DNA of 64,000 nucleotides from Ascochyta rabiei (Eukaryota > Ascomycota > Dothideomycetes > Pleosporales > Didymellaceae). Made by a program: the position numbers and the translations under genes. Numbering within the stretch: position 1 is the stretch's first letter; the number at the start of each line of letters is the position of its first letter. The notes below the pieces were generated by a model. It made no database searches and was not told where the DNA came from. It saw only the letters and a program-made list of their open reading frames with translations. Of this stretch, positions 10,481-22,014 are shown one piece after another. The stretch is taken from positions 496,001-560,000 of the forward strand of contig NC_082421.1 in assembly GCF_004011695.2 (NCBI RefSeq), read 5' to 3'.

Positions 10481-11696
10481 TTACCATACTAACACGCTCT
10501 TAATCACACTCCCCTCTTCCATCTTTTGCCTAGCCTCCTCAAACTCTGTGACCTCGAACTCCTTCAACATCTTCTCCACAGGCAGTACTCCATCCTTACT
10601 CCACTGCACCAACTCAGGCAACGCCTCCGCTGGATCTCTGTCCCCTTCAATGACGCCAATCAAACGCCGCCCATTCACCATATGTGTCAGCAGATCCAGC
10701 TCGTACTTTGCACCGACCGGCTTGACACCAACCTGCAGCAACTGCCCATTTTTCTGCAGCGCCTCCATACACTGCCGCAGCACGGTGACACTCGGACTCG
10801 TATCCAGGATATGGGAGCATCCAAGGCCACCCGGCGTGAGATTCTTAATCGCAGCACTCATCTCTTCGCCTTTGGGCCCCTCCTTGGTCGACAGAAGACC
10901 GACCGTGGCACCGTGCTGTAGAGCCAGATCAATACGCGACTGCAGCAGATCAACAGCAATGACATGTTTAACCCCCCTCTGCTTCGCAGCACACACACCC
11001 GCCAACCCCACACCTCCCAGTCCAACAATAGCAACGACGTCCTCCGGTCCGCAGCGGCCTACGTGCGTTATCGAACCCGCGCCGGTCATGATGTCGCACC
11101 CCAGTGGCGCATAGGCGCGCAGCTCCTCCGCGTCGCGAACCAGCTTGGTGACGTTTGCGGCGCAGGACACTTTGACAGGCACGGGGGACGCGAAGGAAGA
11201 CTGCCCGAAGTAGCCGCCGCCGATGGTCTTGGATTTGTCGCTGGCAAGCACGAAATTGGGCTCGTTGGAGGCGAGGGTTAGAGACGCGTGGTCGACGCAG
11301 TAGGCGGGGTGGCCGGTGGCGCAGTAGTGGCAGGTGAGGCACGCAGCAGCGGAAAGGATGACTAGGTCGCCTTCTTTATAGTTGGATGCTTGGTGCTGAG
11401 AGCCGAGGCGGAGGATGCGGCCGGCTCCTGGGTGGGTTGTTAGCCGTGGCTTTTGGGGTTGGAGATGCAGACGGAGGGAGAGATGTGAAGTATTAGGGGG
11501 CGAGACGAACCTTCATGTCCCAGCACTCGTGGTAGATGCCCCCGTAGCCAGAGATGTCGGTGTGGCATACACCCGTTGCTATCATCTCGACCAGAAACTC
11601 ATCCTCCCTTGGTTCGCGCGTCAAGAGCTCTTCCCATTTCCAGTCGTGCTGCGAATAAGCAACTATGCCCTTGCAAGGCACTGTGTATTCGACCAT
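10481..11696 (-). CDS. Zinc-type alcohol dehydrogenase, frameshifted
   Basis: Two exons: 11696-11511 and 11427-10481, intron 11510-11428 (GTTCGT...CTAACAACCCACCCAG). Exon 1 carries the catalytic zinc Cys in GVCHTD. Exon 2 carries the structural-zinc cysteine cluster CLTCHYCATGH..YC and the Rossmann motif GLGGVGLAG, then the NAD(P)-binding and C-terminal halves ending VIKSVLVW. This is the medium-chain aryl/benzyl alcohol dehydrogenase group, oxidising primary alcohols to aldehydes with NAD(P). The reading frame breaks in exon 1 at a run of five G (plus strand C, 11539-11543). The frame before it ends SGYGG; the frame after it, which continues into exon 2, reads LPRVLGHEGAGRI, the conserved GHE zinc-ligand block. 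One extra base in the run would connect them. It is either a real one-base loss or a homopolymer error in the assembly. Confidence 0.85.
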
Positions 11697-12262
11697 GATT
11701 CCCTCTCTTTCTTAATTCACATTTTCACATTTTCACGAATCGGACACACTGCCAGTAGGTGTACTGCTGCAGCGGTCCAGTCTGTGGTTTTGCTCCGTGC
11801 CGGCTACTTGCACCGCACGTCGTGTAGCCGAATCAACAGGTCGCTTTCGTCATGGTCGATTGCGGGCCTGCGGGGTCGATTGAGGCGCGAGTCTGGAGTG
11901 CAGATGTCCGGGCCTGGCTCCGTTGGAGGCTGGGACCCTGAGCTAACTTTAGCCGAATGTTTGCTGCACCGTGAGAGACAAGATGCAAACAGCATGGGAA
12001 TCTAGTGTTGTTTCGATAGATAGAAAGCGGGTCAAACATTGAGACTGATACGAGACTTGGAGACGTGAATGCGAGGTATTGACATAGTTGGCGACATGCA
12101 AGGAAATACAAGACGCGGAGGATTAGTTGTATGTGGTTTTGAGAAGCTTTGAATTGTCGTCTGGAAATATCCTTGCTTCCCCTGGTCTGTTCTTATCCTG
12201 AATGCATCCTCCTCTACTATTGATGTTTTGGCGGCGAGATGGTTCGGCAAGCACCTTTATGC
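11697..12262. other. Intergenic between ADH start and MOG1 end
   Basis: Upstream region of the alcohol dehydrogenase and 3' flank of MOG1. No supported gene or repeat seen. Confidence 0.5.
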
Positions 12263-13012
12263 TCAGCCCTCGAACAGACCCCACTCTTTGACCTCAAAGC
12301 TCTCCAGTATCCTGCTCTTAATTCTCTCGCTATCTTTCATCAACTGCGTGACTTCACCCTCGCCCTCCTTTGGCTTTTCGTATTCGCCAGGGTAGTGCGG
12401 GATGTTGACTGAGATCATGAGGTCTGTGCCTTGCTCTTTCAGACGCAGCAGCAGGAGGTGGATGTACACAAACTCGGGCACCTTGCGACTGGGATTTGTG
12501 TTGGGTGGTGGTGTTTGAATGAAGCGGAGTGTGTAGATTGGTTTGTCGCTACGAAGTCGTCAGTTGTTTAGTTTCCAACGAAAGGAGTGAGGTGATTGCA
12601 AGGACCGTGGAGTGAATGAGTAGGCACGTGCGCGCATTCTGTAATTTACTCTCCTGAAGACGAATGGTACTCACCTCAGCTTCGCCATCACCGCGCGTCC
12701 CTGCTCGAGAATGTTGGTGCTGTCCTCCTCATCGATGAGATCGGCGAAATGGTACTGCAGCGCTTCTTCATCGCTGCCTTTCTCTTGATACTCCAGGATC
12801 TCGACCACAATGGACGAATAACCGTTGGTATCTAAGTAGACTTCCTGGTGGTCTGGTACTTCCCGAATCTGGCTGTGTTGTTGATATGTTAGCTTGGCGA
12901 GATTTGGAGGGATTTGAGTTTGAAATTCTAGGACGGACCTGGTGTCGGCAAAGTTGGAAGGCAGATCGACTGTGATGGCGCCGCCGTAGAGGGAAGTGTC
13001 TGTAAACGACAT
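12263..13012 (-). CDS. MOG1: Mog1-like nuclear import protein
   Basis: Three exons: 13012-12939, 12872-12675 and 12548-12263, with introns of 66 and 126 nt; 185 aa, the usual length. After splicing the N-terminus reads LYGGAI..DLPSNFADTSQIREVPDHQEVYLD, the diagnostic Mog1/PsbP block (LYGGAI, L-P..F.D, R.VPD.QEV). The third exon gives DKPIYTLRFIQTPPPN and DLMISVNIPHYPGEYE, the C-terminal beta strands. In yeast and animals Mog1 binds Ran/Gsp1 and promotes nucleotide release during nuclear protein import (family knowledge). Frame continuity at both junctions (AG|C and AG|C, each serine) supports the model. Confidence 0.9.
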
Positions 13013-13585
13013 GGTTCTTAAACTTTACAGCTGACGTTGGCGTGAGAGGGTTGTGTCTGTTAGACTGATTTCTTTCGTGTGCATGTTCTGGTGTTCTTAT
13101 GTTGGCGGTCAGATTGTTTTGATGTTCTAGTCACTCAGGCTGCGACCCAGGCAGAAGCAGGCATCACAACAAAATGGGTACCTGATGAGGCGCAGTTGAG
13201 AAGCACAGAAATTGTTCGTGCATTGGTAAGCATCTCTGCTGTAGTTGGGGTATCATTTGAACTGTATCCTCTATAATGCTTTATTTCCCATATTTTGAAC
13301 GCCGTGCAATGCATGTGCAACCTGAAGCTGAGGCGTACAGCAAGGCAGCAAAACTTTGCCTGTGCCTGTCCAAGTCTCCCGTGCTGCTGTGTTCCTTGTG
13401 TGTTCCATCCTTCTCACGGCGCAAATCTCTCGTTTCATCGATTTCCTGATTTGCAGTCGCTGGCCACACACCATCCTGATGGCGCGTTGTAGACTGTTCG
13501 GGGTGTTCTACGCAGTGTGAAGTGTATGCCGAACAACCTGCCATCATCGCCGCCTCTCTGCAGCTTCTACTGTTTCCCATCAGGT
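13013..13585. other. Intergenic MOG1/BUD20
   Basis: MOG1 promoter and 3' flank of the BUD20-like gene. Small ORFs on both strands show no recognisable features. Confidence 0.5.
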
Positions 13586-14006
13586 TCAAGCCGCCACGGC
13601 GTCGTCAAGTTCCATGGGCGCAGGTGCAGCAGCGCGCTTGCCGTTGTTGGTGGTAAAGCCCATGCCGGCCTCTGCCTCTTTGATAGAGTATGGTTCTTCC
13701 TTCAAGGCCTTCACTCTGCGCAAGAATCAGCACTCGTCCAACGTTTCCGTCGCCAGCAGGTGCAGTTGCGTACCTGCGCTTATGCACTTTGCCCTTCTGA
13801 TGCGCAAGCATGTTGGCCTCACTCTCGAAGAACTTTGCACATTCCTTGCAGTAGTTCAGCCCCAGACCAGGCAGGTCTTCGATGGGCTTCGCATTCTTGA
13901 ACTCTGCGAGGTGCTTCTCGTCGTGCAGGTCGGCGTGGACCTGATCGAGATCGCGCGTGTGTCTGCGCGTCTTCTTCTTGGAGTCTTGTCCCCGGATGGC
14001 AGGCAT
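13586..14006 (-). CDS. BUD20: Bud20/ZNF593-like C2H2 zinc finger protein
   Basis: Two exons: 14006-13774 and 13715-13586, intron 13773-13716 (58 nt, GTACGC...GCGCAG); 120 aa. The start MPAIRGQDSKKKTRRHTRDLDQ is the typical N-terminus of the Bud20/ZNF593 family. It is followed by DLPGLGLNYCKECAKFFES and then H-x5-H in AHQKGKVHKRR, a C-x2-C...H-x5-H finger. Exon 2 gives VKALKEEPYSIKEAEAGMGF, also conserved. Bud20 is a shuttling factor for pre-60S ribosome export (yeast knowledge). The frame is open upstream to 14540, but that part is low-complexity and unlike the family, so the internal ATG is chosen. It is divergent from the aconitase gene. Confidence 0.88.
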
Positions 14007-14256
14007 CGTGGCGCTGTGGGTTGGATGTTCGAACTGTATCCGCGGCCGCCGGCTGTTGTCGTGCTGGCTGCTGTAGGATTCGGCTATGGGCCGGGGGACG
14101 TGCTTTTTCAGAGACCTGCAGACGCTGAAGAAATTTCGCGGAATACGCTCTAGGCCTTGGCGAAAGCAGGGCTGCGCGGAAGCTAGCGATGCAGCTGGTC
14201 TGGAGACGTCGGAAAGTGACGTTTGTGCTGACTTTTGCGAGTCGACACGGTTGCAG

Positions 14257-14284
14257 ATGCAGCGCCCATGCAGCGCCCATGCAG
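14257..14284. repeat. 11-bp tandem repeat, 2.5 copies
   Basis: Unit ATGCAGCGCCC repeated twice exactly, then ATGCAG. Confidence 0.85.
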
Positions 14285-14397
14285 TTGTGCACTGCCAACA
14301 CGCCCGTGTGCTGCCAATCAAGCTTTTAGGAGTTCTCCAACAGCACGCGCGCGGGGTTGGATGCACAGCAACGCCGTGTGACGCCATGGCGCCCTTG

Positions 14398-14438
14398 GGG
14401 GACACGGGGACACGGGGACACGGGGACACGGGGACACA
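14398..14438. repeat. 8-bp tandem repeat (GGGGACAC)n
   Basis: About five copies of GGGGACAC, a G-rich minisatellite in the BUD20/aconitase promoter. Runs of four G every eight bases could allow G-quadruplex formation (inference). Confidence 0.85.
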
Positions 14439-14751
14439 CCTTACACATTGGAGCTCCTCCTTTGCCATGCACTGCTGCCATCGCTCCAACACGTCGTGAA
14501 AAGTAAACGCCCATCTACACCGCGCCAGCACGTGAAGCAACGGCCCAGCGGGTCGAGGCTAGGTACCGTAGTATTCGTTTGCGGAAGACCTCGGCTTGCC
14601 GCAACAAGCACCGCACGGGCGGTGGAGATCGTTTCAGCGGCCAATCAGGCCGGGTCTGATAATCGACAGCTCGACACAGCTTCTGACCTTCTTTTCTCCC
14701 GCCTCTCCATCACTCCTCATCTCCACTCACCCATCCTCAACCCCATCCAAG

Positions 14752-17618
14752 ATGCAGAGGTTCTCGAGGCTTGGCCGCGTCGGCCAGAGCTTCGCTTCGC
14801 GCAGGTCATTGGCCACTGTCAGCGATGCACCGCTCTCCCGCAAGGTCGAAATGACCAACTGGGAGAAGGGCAACTACATCAACTACCAGAAGATGTCGGA
14901 GAACCTCAAGATTGTTCGCGGACGCCTCAACCGCCCGCTTGCTCTCGCCGAGAAGATTCTCTACTCTCATTTGGACGACCCCCACAACCAGGACATCGAG
15001 CGCGGCACCAGCTACCTGAAGCTCCGTCCTGACCGCGTTGCCTGCCAGGATGCCACCGCTCAGATGGCCATTCTCCAGTTCATGTCCGCTGGCATGCCTT
15101 CGGTCGCAACCCCTTCCACCGTCCACTGCGACCACTTAATTGAGGCCCAGGTTGGCAACGAGAAGGACTTGGCTCGCGCCATCGACATCAACAAGGAGGT
15201 CTACGACTTCCTGTCCACATCTTGCGCTAAGTACAACATTGGTTTCTGGAAGCCCGGCTCTGGTATCATCCACCAGATCGTTCTCGAGAACTACGCTTTC
15301 CCCGGTGCGCTCCTCATCGGTACCGACTCTCACACTCCCAACGCTGGTGGTCTCGGTATGGCCGCCATTGGTGTCGGTGGTAAGTACAACCGCAATCCCT
15401 CCGAATACCAATCATTTGGCTAACGAACAACTTCAGGTGCTGACGCCGTCGACGTCATGGCTGGTCTCCCCTGGGAGCTGAAGGCCCCCAAGGTCATCGG
15501 TGTCAAGCTCACCGGTAAGCTCTCTGGCTGGACTTCTCCCAAGGACATCATCCTCAAGGTCGCTGGTATCCTCACCGTCAAGGGTGGAACTGGTGCCATT
15601 GTCGAGTACCACGGACCCGGTGTCGAGTCCCTGTCCTGCACTGGCATGGCCACAATTTGCAACATGGGAGCTGAGATCGGTGCCACCACCTCCGTCTTCC
15701 CCTTCAACGACCGCATGTACGACTACCTGAAGGCCACCAAGCGTCAGCACATTGGTGACTTCTCCCGTGAGTACGCTCACGAGCTCCGCGAGGACGAGGG
15801 TACCGAGTACGACCAGCTCATCGAGATCAACCTTGACGAGCTCGAGCCCCACATCAACGGTCCCTTCACTCCCGATCTGGCCACCCCCATCAGCAAGTTC
15901 GCTGAGGCCGTCAAGGCCAACAACTGGCCCGAGGAGCTCAAGGTCGGTCTCATCGGCTCCTGTACCAACTCTTCGTACGAGGACATGACCCGTGCTGCCT
16001 CCATTGCCGAGGACGCCATGGCCCACGGCATCAAGTCGAAGGCTCTGTTCACTGTTACGCCTGGATCCGAGCAGATTCGCGTGAGTTTTCCGACCATTTT
16101 ATAGCCGCTCGAGGTATTCAGACCACTGACTTGTGTAGGCCACCATCGAGCGCGACGGCCAGCTCAAGACCTTCGAGGAATTCGGCGGCATGGTTCTCGC
16201 CAACGCCTGCGGGTACGTCATTCTCTTCTATTACATTATCATGCTGCATTCTCTGCATTTGCGTATGCATTCTCGTCTCTCACCTGAGATGCAATTCTCT
16301 TTTACCTGAGATGCACCCCCCCCCCCCCCCCCCCCGGCGCCATGCATTCCCCTCTCACCTGTACACTGCTAACTTCTCGCAGACCCTGTATCGGCAAGTT
16401 CACCCCATTTCCTTGACTTCTTTCTTTATTCCCTCCTCCACCCTCTTCTTTTTCCTTTGTCACTGCCTCGTTCATGACACTTGTATTTTTCTGAACGAGG
16501 ACGCCTTTCTTCTGGACCTGGATACCTGGACTCCATCACACCAGCTTCTTTCCCAAAATGCTGCCTTCGCATTATCGATCTTCCAACGTCTCGCTCGTTG
16601 ACTACACAGGAATACATGCTAATTTCGAACAGGCCAGTGGGACCGTCGCGATGTACCCAAGGGAACTGACAACTCCATCATCTCCTCGTACAACCGCAAC
16701 TTTACGGGACGCAATGACGCAAACCCCAGGACGCATTCTTTCGTAACATCGCCCGATCTCGTTGTCGCTATGTCAATCGCCGGCAATCTGTCCTTCAATC
16801 CTTTGACTGATGAGCTTACGGGCGCCGATGGCAAGAAGTTCAAGCTCAAGGAGCCCTCTGGTCAGGGTCTCCCTGCCAACGGCTACGACCCAGGCCAGGA
16901 CACCTACCAAGCTCCTCCTGCTGACCGCGAGTCCGTCAACGTTGCCGTTTCCCCCACCTCCGACCGTCTCCAGATCCTCTCTCCCTTCGATGCCTGGAAC
17001 GGCAAGGATGCCGAGGATCTCCCCATCCTCATCAAGTGCCAGGGCAAGACCACCACTGACCACATCTCCATGGCTGGTCCCTGGTTGAAGTACCGTGGAC
17101 ACTTGGACAACATTTCCAACAACATGTTGATCGGTGCTATCAACGAGGAGAACGGCGAGGCCAACAAGATCAAGAACTCTCTCACCGGCGAGTACGGTGC
17201 CGTCCCCGATGTTGCCCGTGACTACAAGAAGAACGGTGTCAAGTGGGTCGTTGTCGGTGACTGGAACTACGGCGAGGGTTCTTCCCGTGAGCACGCTGCC
17301 CTTGAGCCTAGGCACTTGGGTGGTCTTGCCATCATCACCCGCTCCTTTGCTCGTATTCACGAGACCAACCTGAAGAAGCAGGGTATGCTGCCCTTGACCT
17401 TCTCTGACCCCGCCGACTACGAGAAGATCGGCCCCAACGACAAGGTTGACATCAAGTGCACTGAGCTCGCCGTTGGCCAGCCCATCACCATGGTCGTCAA
17501 GCCCGCCAACGGCGACAAGGCGTTCGACATCAAGCTCTCGCACACCTTCAACGAGGGCCAGATGGAGTGGTTCAAGAACGGTTCCGCCCTCAACACCATG
17601 GCTAAGGCCCGCAAGTAA
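14752..17618 (+). CDS. ACO1: Aconitate hydratase, mitochondrial
   Basis: Five exons: 14752-15379, 15437-16080, 16139-16212, 16383-16393 and 16633-17618; 780 aa, the normal length. The N-terminus [22 protein letters not shown] is a mitochondrial targeting presequence. The first Fe-S ligand lies in [11 protein letters not shown]. The other two are in NACGPCIGQW, assembled from exons 3, 4 and 5. The 11-nt exon 4 supplies P-C-I with the last cluster cysteine. Intron 4 starts with GCAAGT, a GC-AG intron; the GC donor is required to keep the frame. Skipping the microexon would shift the frame. Intron 3 carries a C20 homopolymer. The enzyme isomerises citrate to isocitrate in the TCA cycle in the matrix and in yeast also binds mtDNA. 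Codon use is strongly C-ending, as in highly expressed fungal genes. Confidence 0.96.
16316..16335 (+). repeat. Poly-C tract (C20) inside aconitase intron 3
   Basis: Twenty consecutive C in an intron, preceded by a duplicated ACCTGAGATGCA-like motif (ACCTGAGATGCA at about 16282 and 16304). Confidence 0.9.
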
Positions 17619-18343
17619 ATGCATGCACCATAAGGTCAGACACAATCAACCGCCACTGGGGATGTAGATATGAGAGAGAATACCCGAGGTACGACGACGA
17701 ACATAAGAAGAAGACCCTACAAGGGAGGAGAAGCTCAAAACATGAGGCCTGGCAGCCCTTGATTGGGTTTGTCGTGCAAGAAGTTTTCTTTATAGCTCTT
17801 ATTTGGGCTCAATAGGGTTGGGTTCGGCTTGTATTTGTGAAGGTGTTAGCATGCAATGTACGACGTCTATTCATTCAGCAATCGAAATTTTCATACTTTC
17901 TAATTGCCCACTGGTTTAGCCATGCTTCTGCCCCCAGCTGTTAGAGGCTTCTGATCTAGCCAAGCCGCAATGCACCACTGCTCCATGTCTGGTGTAATTA
18001 GAAACCTCTGAATCAATGAGCATGAGCATCCTGCCCAGGAATACTCCAGAACCATTTACGCAGTCGGACCGAAAGCCGCAGTGTGCAATCACGCACATCC
18101 TTGTCTGCGGCCGTGGGGGCAGAGGTGAACATGCGCACGTGACAAGCTTTATCTCCATAGCAACGACCAATAACAAATACAAGGGCTGACCTCATCACCA
18201 CCACCAAATCGACCTTGCACTTTTCTGGCCCGTGTTAACTGTGCACATATATCTGCATTCTTTTGCATTCCTATTCAGAGCGCGCTATTGTTTGCGCTTG
18301 GTTCTAAACCTACAAGTCTAAAGTTCCATTCACGGTCATAACA
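17619..18343. other. Intergenic aconitase/SprT-like gene
   Basis: Aconitase 3' region and promoter of the SprT-like gene. No gene or repeat recognised. Confidence 0.5.
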
Positions 18344-20703
18344 ATGGCTCGCCTACGCAAAGCCAGCCCGCTGGAACCCAGCATCTTCTCTCGACAGCCC
18401 AGCCAAGCTCTACCAACGCGCTCAAGTCCTAGGAAGGCTGTGCGTGAAGTTAGCTATGTTGTCTCCTCTGACGAAGACGAGGAGAACGTACCCCTCAGGC
18501 CTAAGCCTTCAAAGCGTGACCACAGCGACCCGTCGTCCTTCTTCCAAGATGACACTTTTTATATGTCGAAATCAAACGCGAGCCCCTCAATCTCAACACT
18601 GACCCCGCGGAAGCAACGCATTCTCCGACCTGTTGAGAGCAATAGCCGCCTGCTGAGAAAGCTGAGTGATGAGAGTCTTGCTAGTCCAGAGAAGAGACCT
18701 GGGTCTGAGAGGAGAGCCAGGAGAGAGCGGATCGGGACACAGGACATCGACATGGAAGTCGGGAGGAAACGAACTCTCCTGTATGCGAAGAGCTTGGCAC
18801 GGAGCGTTGCAGGCCGGGAATTGAGGAAAGCAAGCTCAAGGATCGATGTTGTGGATAGTGCAGAAGTGTGGAGCCCATCAAAGACGAAAGAGAAGAAAGA
18901 ACCAGCAGTTCTTGAGATCGAGATCGAGGCTGAGCCAGAGGAAGAGACGAGTATACTCTGTGGAGACGAGGGAGACATGGCCCAAGAAGAAGAGCAACAG
19001 CAAGTTGAAACAAACAACGTGGAGGAGCCTACAGTTGAAGAGTGTGATAGCGATGACGATGAGGACATCGTCCTACCGGTCAGATCAAGACAACGGCGGC
19101 CCCAGAGATGCATCGAATCTGACTTGGAATCTGAAAATGAAGGAATAGCAGCGGCAGATGAGGTACCGAAACAGCCAGCAGCAGAGTTGGAAGAGCTGGA
19201 GCCATTGGTATCCATGCGACCCCCTCATCGAAAAGGACACAGTACCATCTCGAACTGGGCGCAGGAAGTCGTCGACCTGACAGACTCGCCAAAGGCTCCA
19301 GACTCCTTCATTTTACCAGAGTCGACACGTGCTCGCTCATCATCCTTCGCAGTGTCACGCCCTGCAACATCCTCTTCTGATGGTCTTCAGCCATTCCTCA
19401 CATAGTGCGTCGTCTATACATCTCTCTTCAAGTCCATAAGTACTGACTAGCTTGCAGTTCACCCACTCCTACCAAGAGGCGCTCGCCCTGCAAAGCGCCT
19501 CCAATTCCACGACCCACGACTCCTACCCTCGCACCTCCCAGCCCCACAAAACTTGTTTCACCCTCGAAGAAGCAGCAACATATCCCAAAGGCACCAGATC
19601 TGCGACCTAGCCTTGACGCGTTCTGGAACCCTGAGGTTGTCAATGACTGGAACGACCATCACTCGCCTGCAAAGCCTCTTGTATCGCCTAGGAAGCAGCA
19701 ATGGCGCGAAGATGTAGTCAAGATGATGGGCAGTATCGATTTAGAAGAAGAAAGCAGCAGCGAGGAGGCATACACAAGTCCCATTGCAAACCCCAAGAAA
19801 AAGACCTCCCGATCACAACCCCCACAGAAATCGAGTTCCGATGTCTCGACCCCAACCGTGCAGCAAATCCGGGCTCAGCGCAAAGAATTCACGGAAAGGA
19901 AACACGACATTGCCGCCTCATTCCTTGCCGAGCTGGATGATACGATCTGCTCCGGCACAATATCAAGTCTCTCACAAGCCACCGGCGGAATAAAACTGAT
20001 CTGGTCCAAGACGCTCAAAACAACCGCCGGCCGTGCCAACTGGCGACGCGAAGTAATTCGCCTGCGCACCTCATCGCCAGGCGAAGCACCCACCTACACA
20101 ACCGAAACGCGACATCACTGCTCCATCGAACTAGCGTCCAAAGTCATCGATGACGAGCACCGGCTGTACAACGTGCTAGCGCATGAATTCTGCCACCTGA
20201 CCACTTTCATGATCAGCGAGGTGCGCAACAACCCGCACGGCGCAGAGTTCAAGGCCTGGGGACGCAAGGTATCCGACGCTTTCCGCGATCGAGACGTCGA
20301 GGTCACTACCAAGCACAGCTACGCCATCGAGTACAAGTTCGTCTGGGAGTGCGTCAGCTGCGGATACGAGTTCAAGAGACACAGTAGAAGCGTGGATACC
20401 AAGCGGCACAGCTGCGGCAAGTGCAAGGGTGCGCTTGTACAGACTAAACCGACACCGAGAGGCGGCGTTGTAGGCAAGGATGGTAAGGTCGGCGAGGCGA
20501 AGAAGTCGGACTACCAGATCTTCGTCAAAGCGAACTTTGCTAGAGTTAAAGGCGAGATGGCGGCCCAGGGATTGAATAAGCAGATGGGCAGGGTCATGGA
20601 GGTTGTGGCGAGAGAGTACAGGGAGAAGAAGGAGAGGGAGAAAAACGTGAGCAAGAAGGTTGTTGATGAGCTTGATGAGGCGCTGGAGGGGCTGAAGTTA
20701 TGA
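18344..20703 (+). CDS. SprT-like metalloprotease with acidic N-terminus (GCNA-like)
   Basis: Two exons: 18344-19404 and 19458-20703, intron of 53 nt (GTGCGT...TGACTAGCTTGCAG); 768 aa. The first ~450 residues are Ser/Glu/Asp-rich and look disordered, with acidic patches such as SSDEDEENVP and DSDDDEDIVLP. The C-terminal SprT domain has the active site LAHEFCHLTTF (HExxH, near residue 596). A zinc ribbon, CVSCGYEF...HSCGKCKG, and a basic alpha-helical tail resembling the HMG-like end of S. pombe relatives follow. The architecture matches GCNA/ACRC proteins, which with Spartan degrade DNA-protein crosslinks in the nucleus (family knowledge). The acidic N-terminus in GCNA often carries SUMO-interacting motifs; I see hydrophobic-acidic patches such as EDIVLPV but did not test them. 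Confidence 0.88.
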
Positions 20704-21495
20704 GATAGGAGCACGTGGTTCCAGCTTGTTATGACTTGCACGACGGCGTCTAGCTGGCTTATTGGTTTGCTTGGAGTTTCGTCCTGCATATTGGCGCAGA
20801 GGACAAACTTGAGCCATTTGAAATTCGATGTCAAACTCATGAATGTAGCATTTTATCTCATGGTCAGGACTGTATCCCCCACCTGTGTGTTCATAGTAGA
20901 TTCCGCCATCCTTTTGATGCGTCCTCAGTCTGATGCTGTCGAGGAAACAAGCAACGATGATTGCGAGTACATTGCTGAGGAGACATTAAAGATTAAGATT
21001 AGATTTCTACCAACACACATTGATGCTGGAAAGTGCCCGATACAGAAGAAGAACCACTTTTGCAAGTGGTATGAAGACGACAGCGCATAAACACATCCGA
21101 ACGATTCACGAGTACTATGGAATTTGTACCTCGGGACATGGTGTGTTTGTTGTTCGCAGCTGGGCGGCCTGCTTGCGCTTGTAGTGGCCTCAAGGTGACT
21201 TGGCAGAAGCAGCCTTGCCCTCTGGATGAGTCGCTTGCTCTCGAGAACCCTTGGTCGCTACCAAAAAGGCGCCAACGCCTTTGCAATTGGCAGGATTTTT
21301 CGTGGCCTCCAGCAGCTCGTGTCTGTATGCCATTGCAAGATCGAGAAGAAAGTCTTCGGGGAATTCACCCTTTCAGACTCTTATCATTGCTGGATCGGTA
21401 ACGCTCCCTACGTCTACACATAGAAGCCTCGATGCGCTGCGTTGGGGCGTGGCGTTGTAAACCAATGTCAGGATATACAGATAGGGTTCGATACA
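20704..21495. other. Intergenic, convergent flank of SprT-like and BTB genes
   Basis: Nearly 800 bp between two convergent genes. Only short ORFs without recognisable features. Confidence 0.5.
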
Positions 21496-22014
21496 CTACT
21501 GGTCTGAGTCGTGAATGTGTGAGAGCTGAAAAATGGCTGTGATAGCTTCATCATTTGCCATGCCATCTTGAAACTTCTCTGCTAGTATGTAGAGCTTGAA
21601 CATCGTTTCATGCTCCTTGTGGAAACGGTGGAGAACCTCTCTTAGAGAAAGTGTACGGAATTCCTCCTCAAGGAGAGCTATGGTGGGTAGTCCGTTCTTG
21701 TAGACAAAGTTAAGGTACAGGGCGAAGATCTCAGGCTCATCGTCTAAAAGATTGATGATTTGAGTCCCAGGTTCTCTCCAGTTTCCGTTCATGGCGCGGC
21801 GGAAGAACTCAGAGCGAGCGGTGAGGAAGGACTCGTGAACAGTGAGGGATTGACGGTTGGCTGTGGATCCGACTTTGACAATCAATTTGGCGGAAGTATT
21901 GAAGCTGTGTGAGCATAACTGTTAGTTCATAGGCTGTCGAGTAATGTGTTATAGCCATACACACCTTGCGGCGCTGTTTCGAGGAACGCGCATTGACTTG
22001 TGTGAATTCGCCAT
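21496..22014 (-). CDS. BTB/POZ domain protein, short
   Basis: Two exons: 22014-21965 (50 nt) and 21904-21496, intron of 60 nt (GTGTGT...TCACACAG); 152 aa. The spliced start is MANSHKSMRVPRNSAA, followed by KLIVKVGSTANRQSLTVHESFL, then ARSEFFRRAMNGNWRE and ALYLNFVYKNGLP, the core of a BTB fold of the Pleosporales short-BTB type. The tail TMFKLYILAEKFQDGMANDEAI fits the helical end of the domain. No second domain is present, so a partner-adaptor role is only inference. It is an intact paralogue of the broken copy at 8785-9110, with an identical 50-nt first exon. Confidence 0.85.

Larger units (their letters stand above)
14007..14751. promoter_or_regulatory. Divergent promoter BUD20/aconitase
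   Basis: 745 bp without a supported gene, shared by two divergently transcribed genes. It contains two small tandem repeats (listed separately). The last 60 bp before the aconitase ATG are pyrimidine-rich (CTCATCTCCACTCACCC...), typical of strongly expressed fungal genes. Confidence 0.5.

Noticed and set aside
14007..14540. Upstream extension of the BUD20 frame
   Set aside because: Contains the tandem repeats and has no resemblance to the family; the internal MPAIRGQD start is the conserved one.
16773..17645. 290-codon ORF antisense to aconitase
   Set aside because: Shadow caused by strong codon bias of the real gene.
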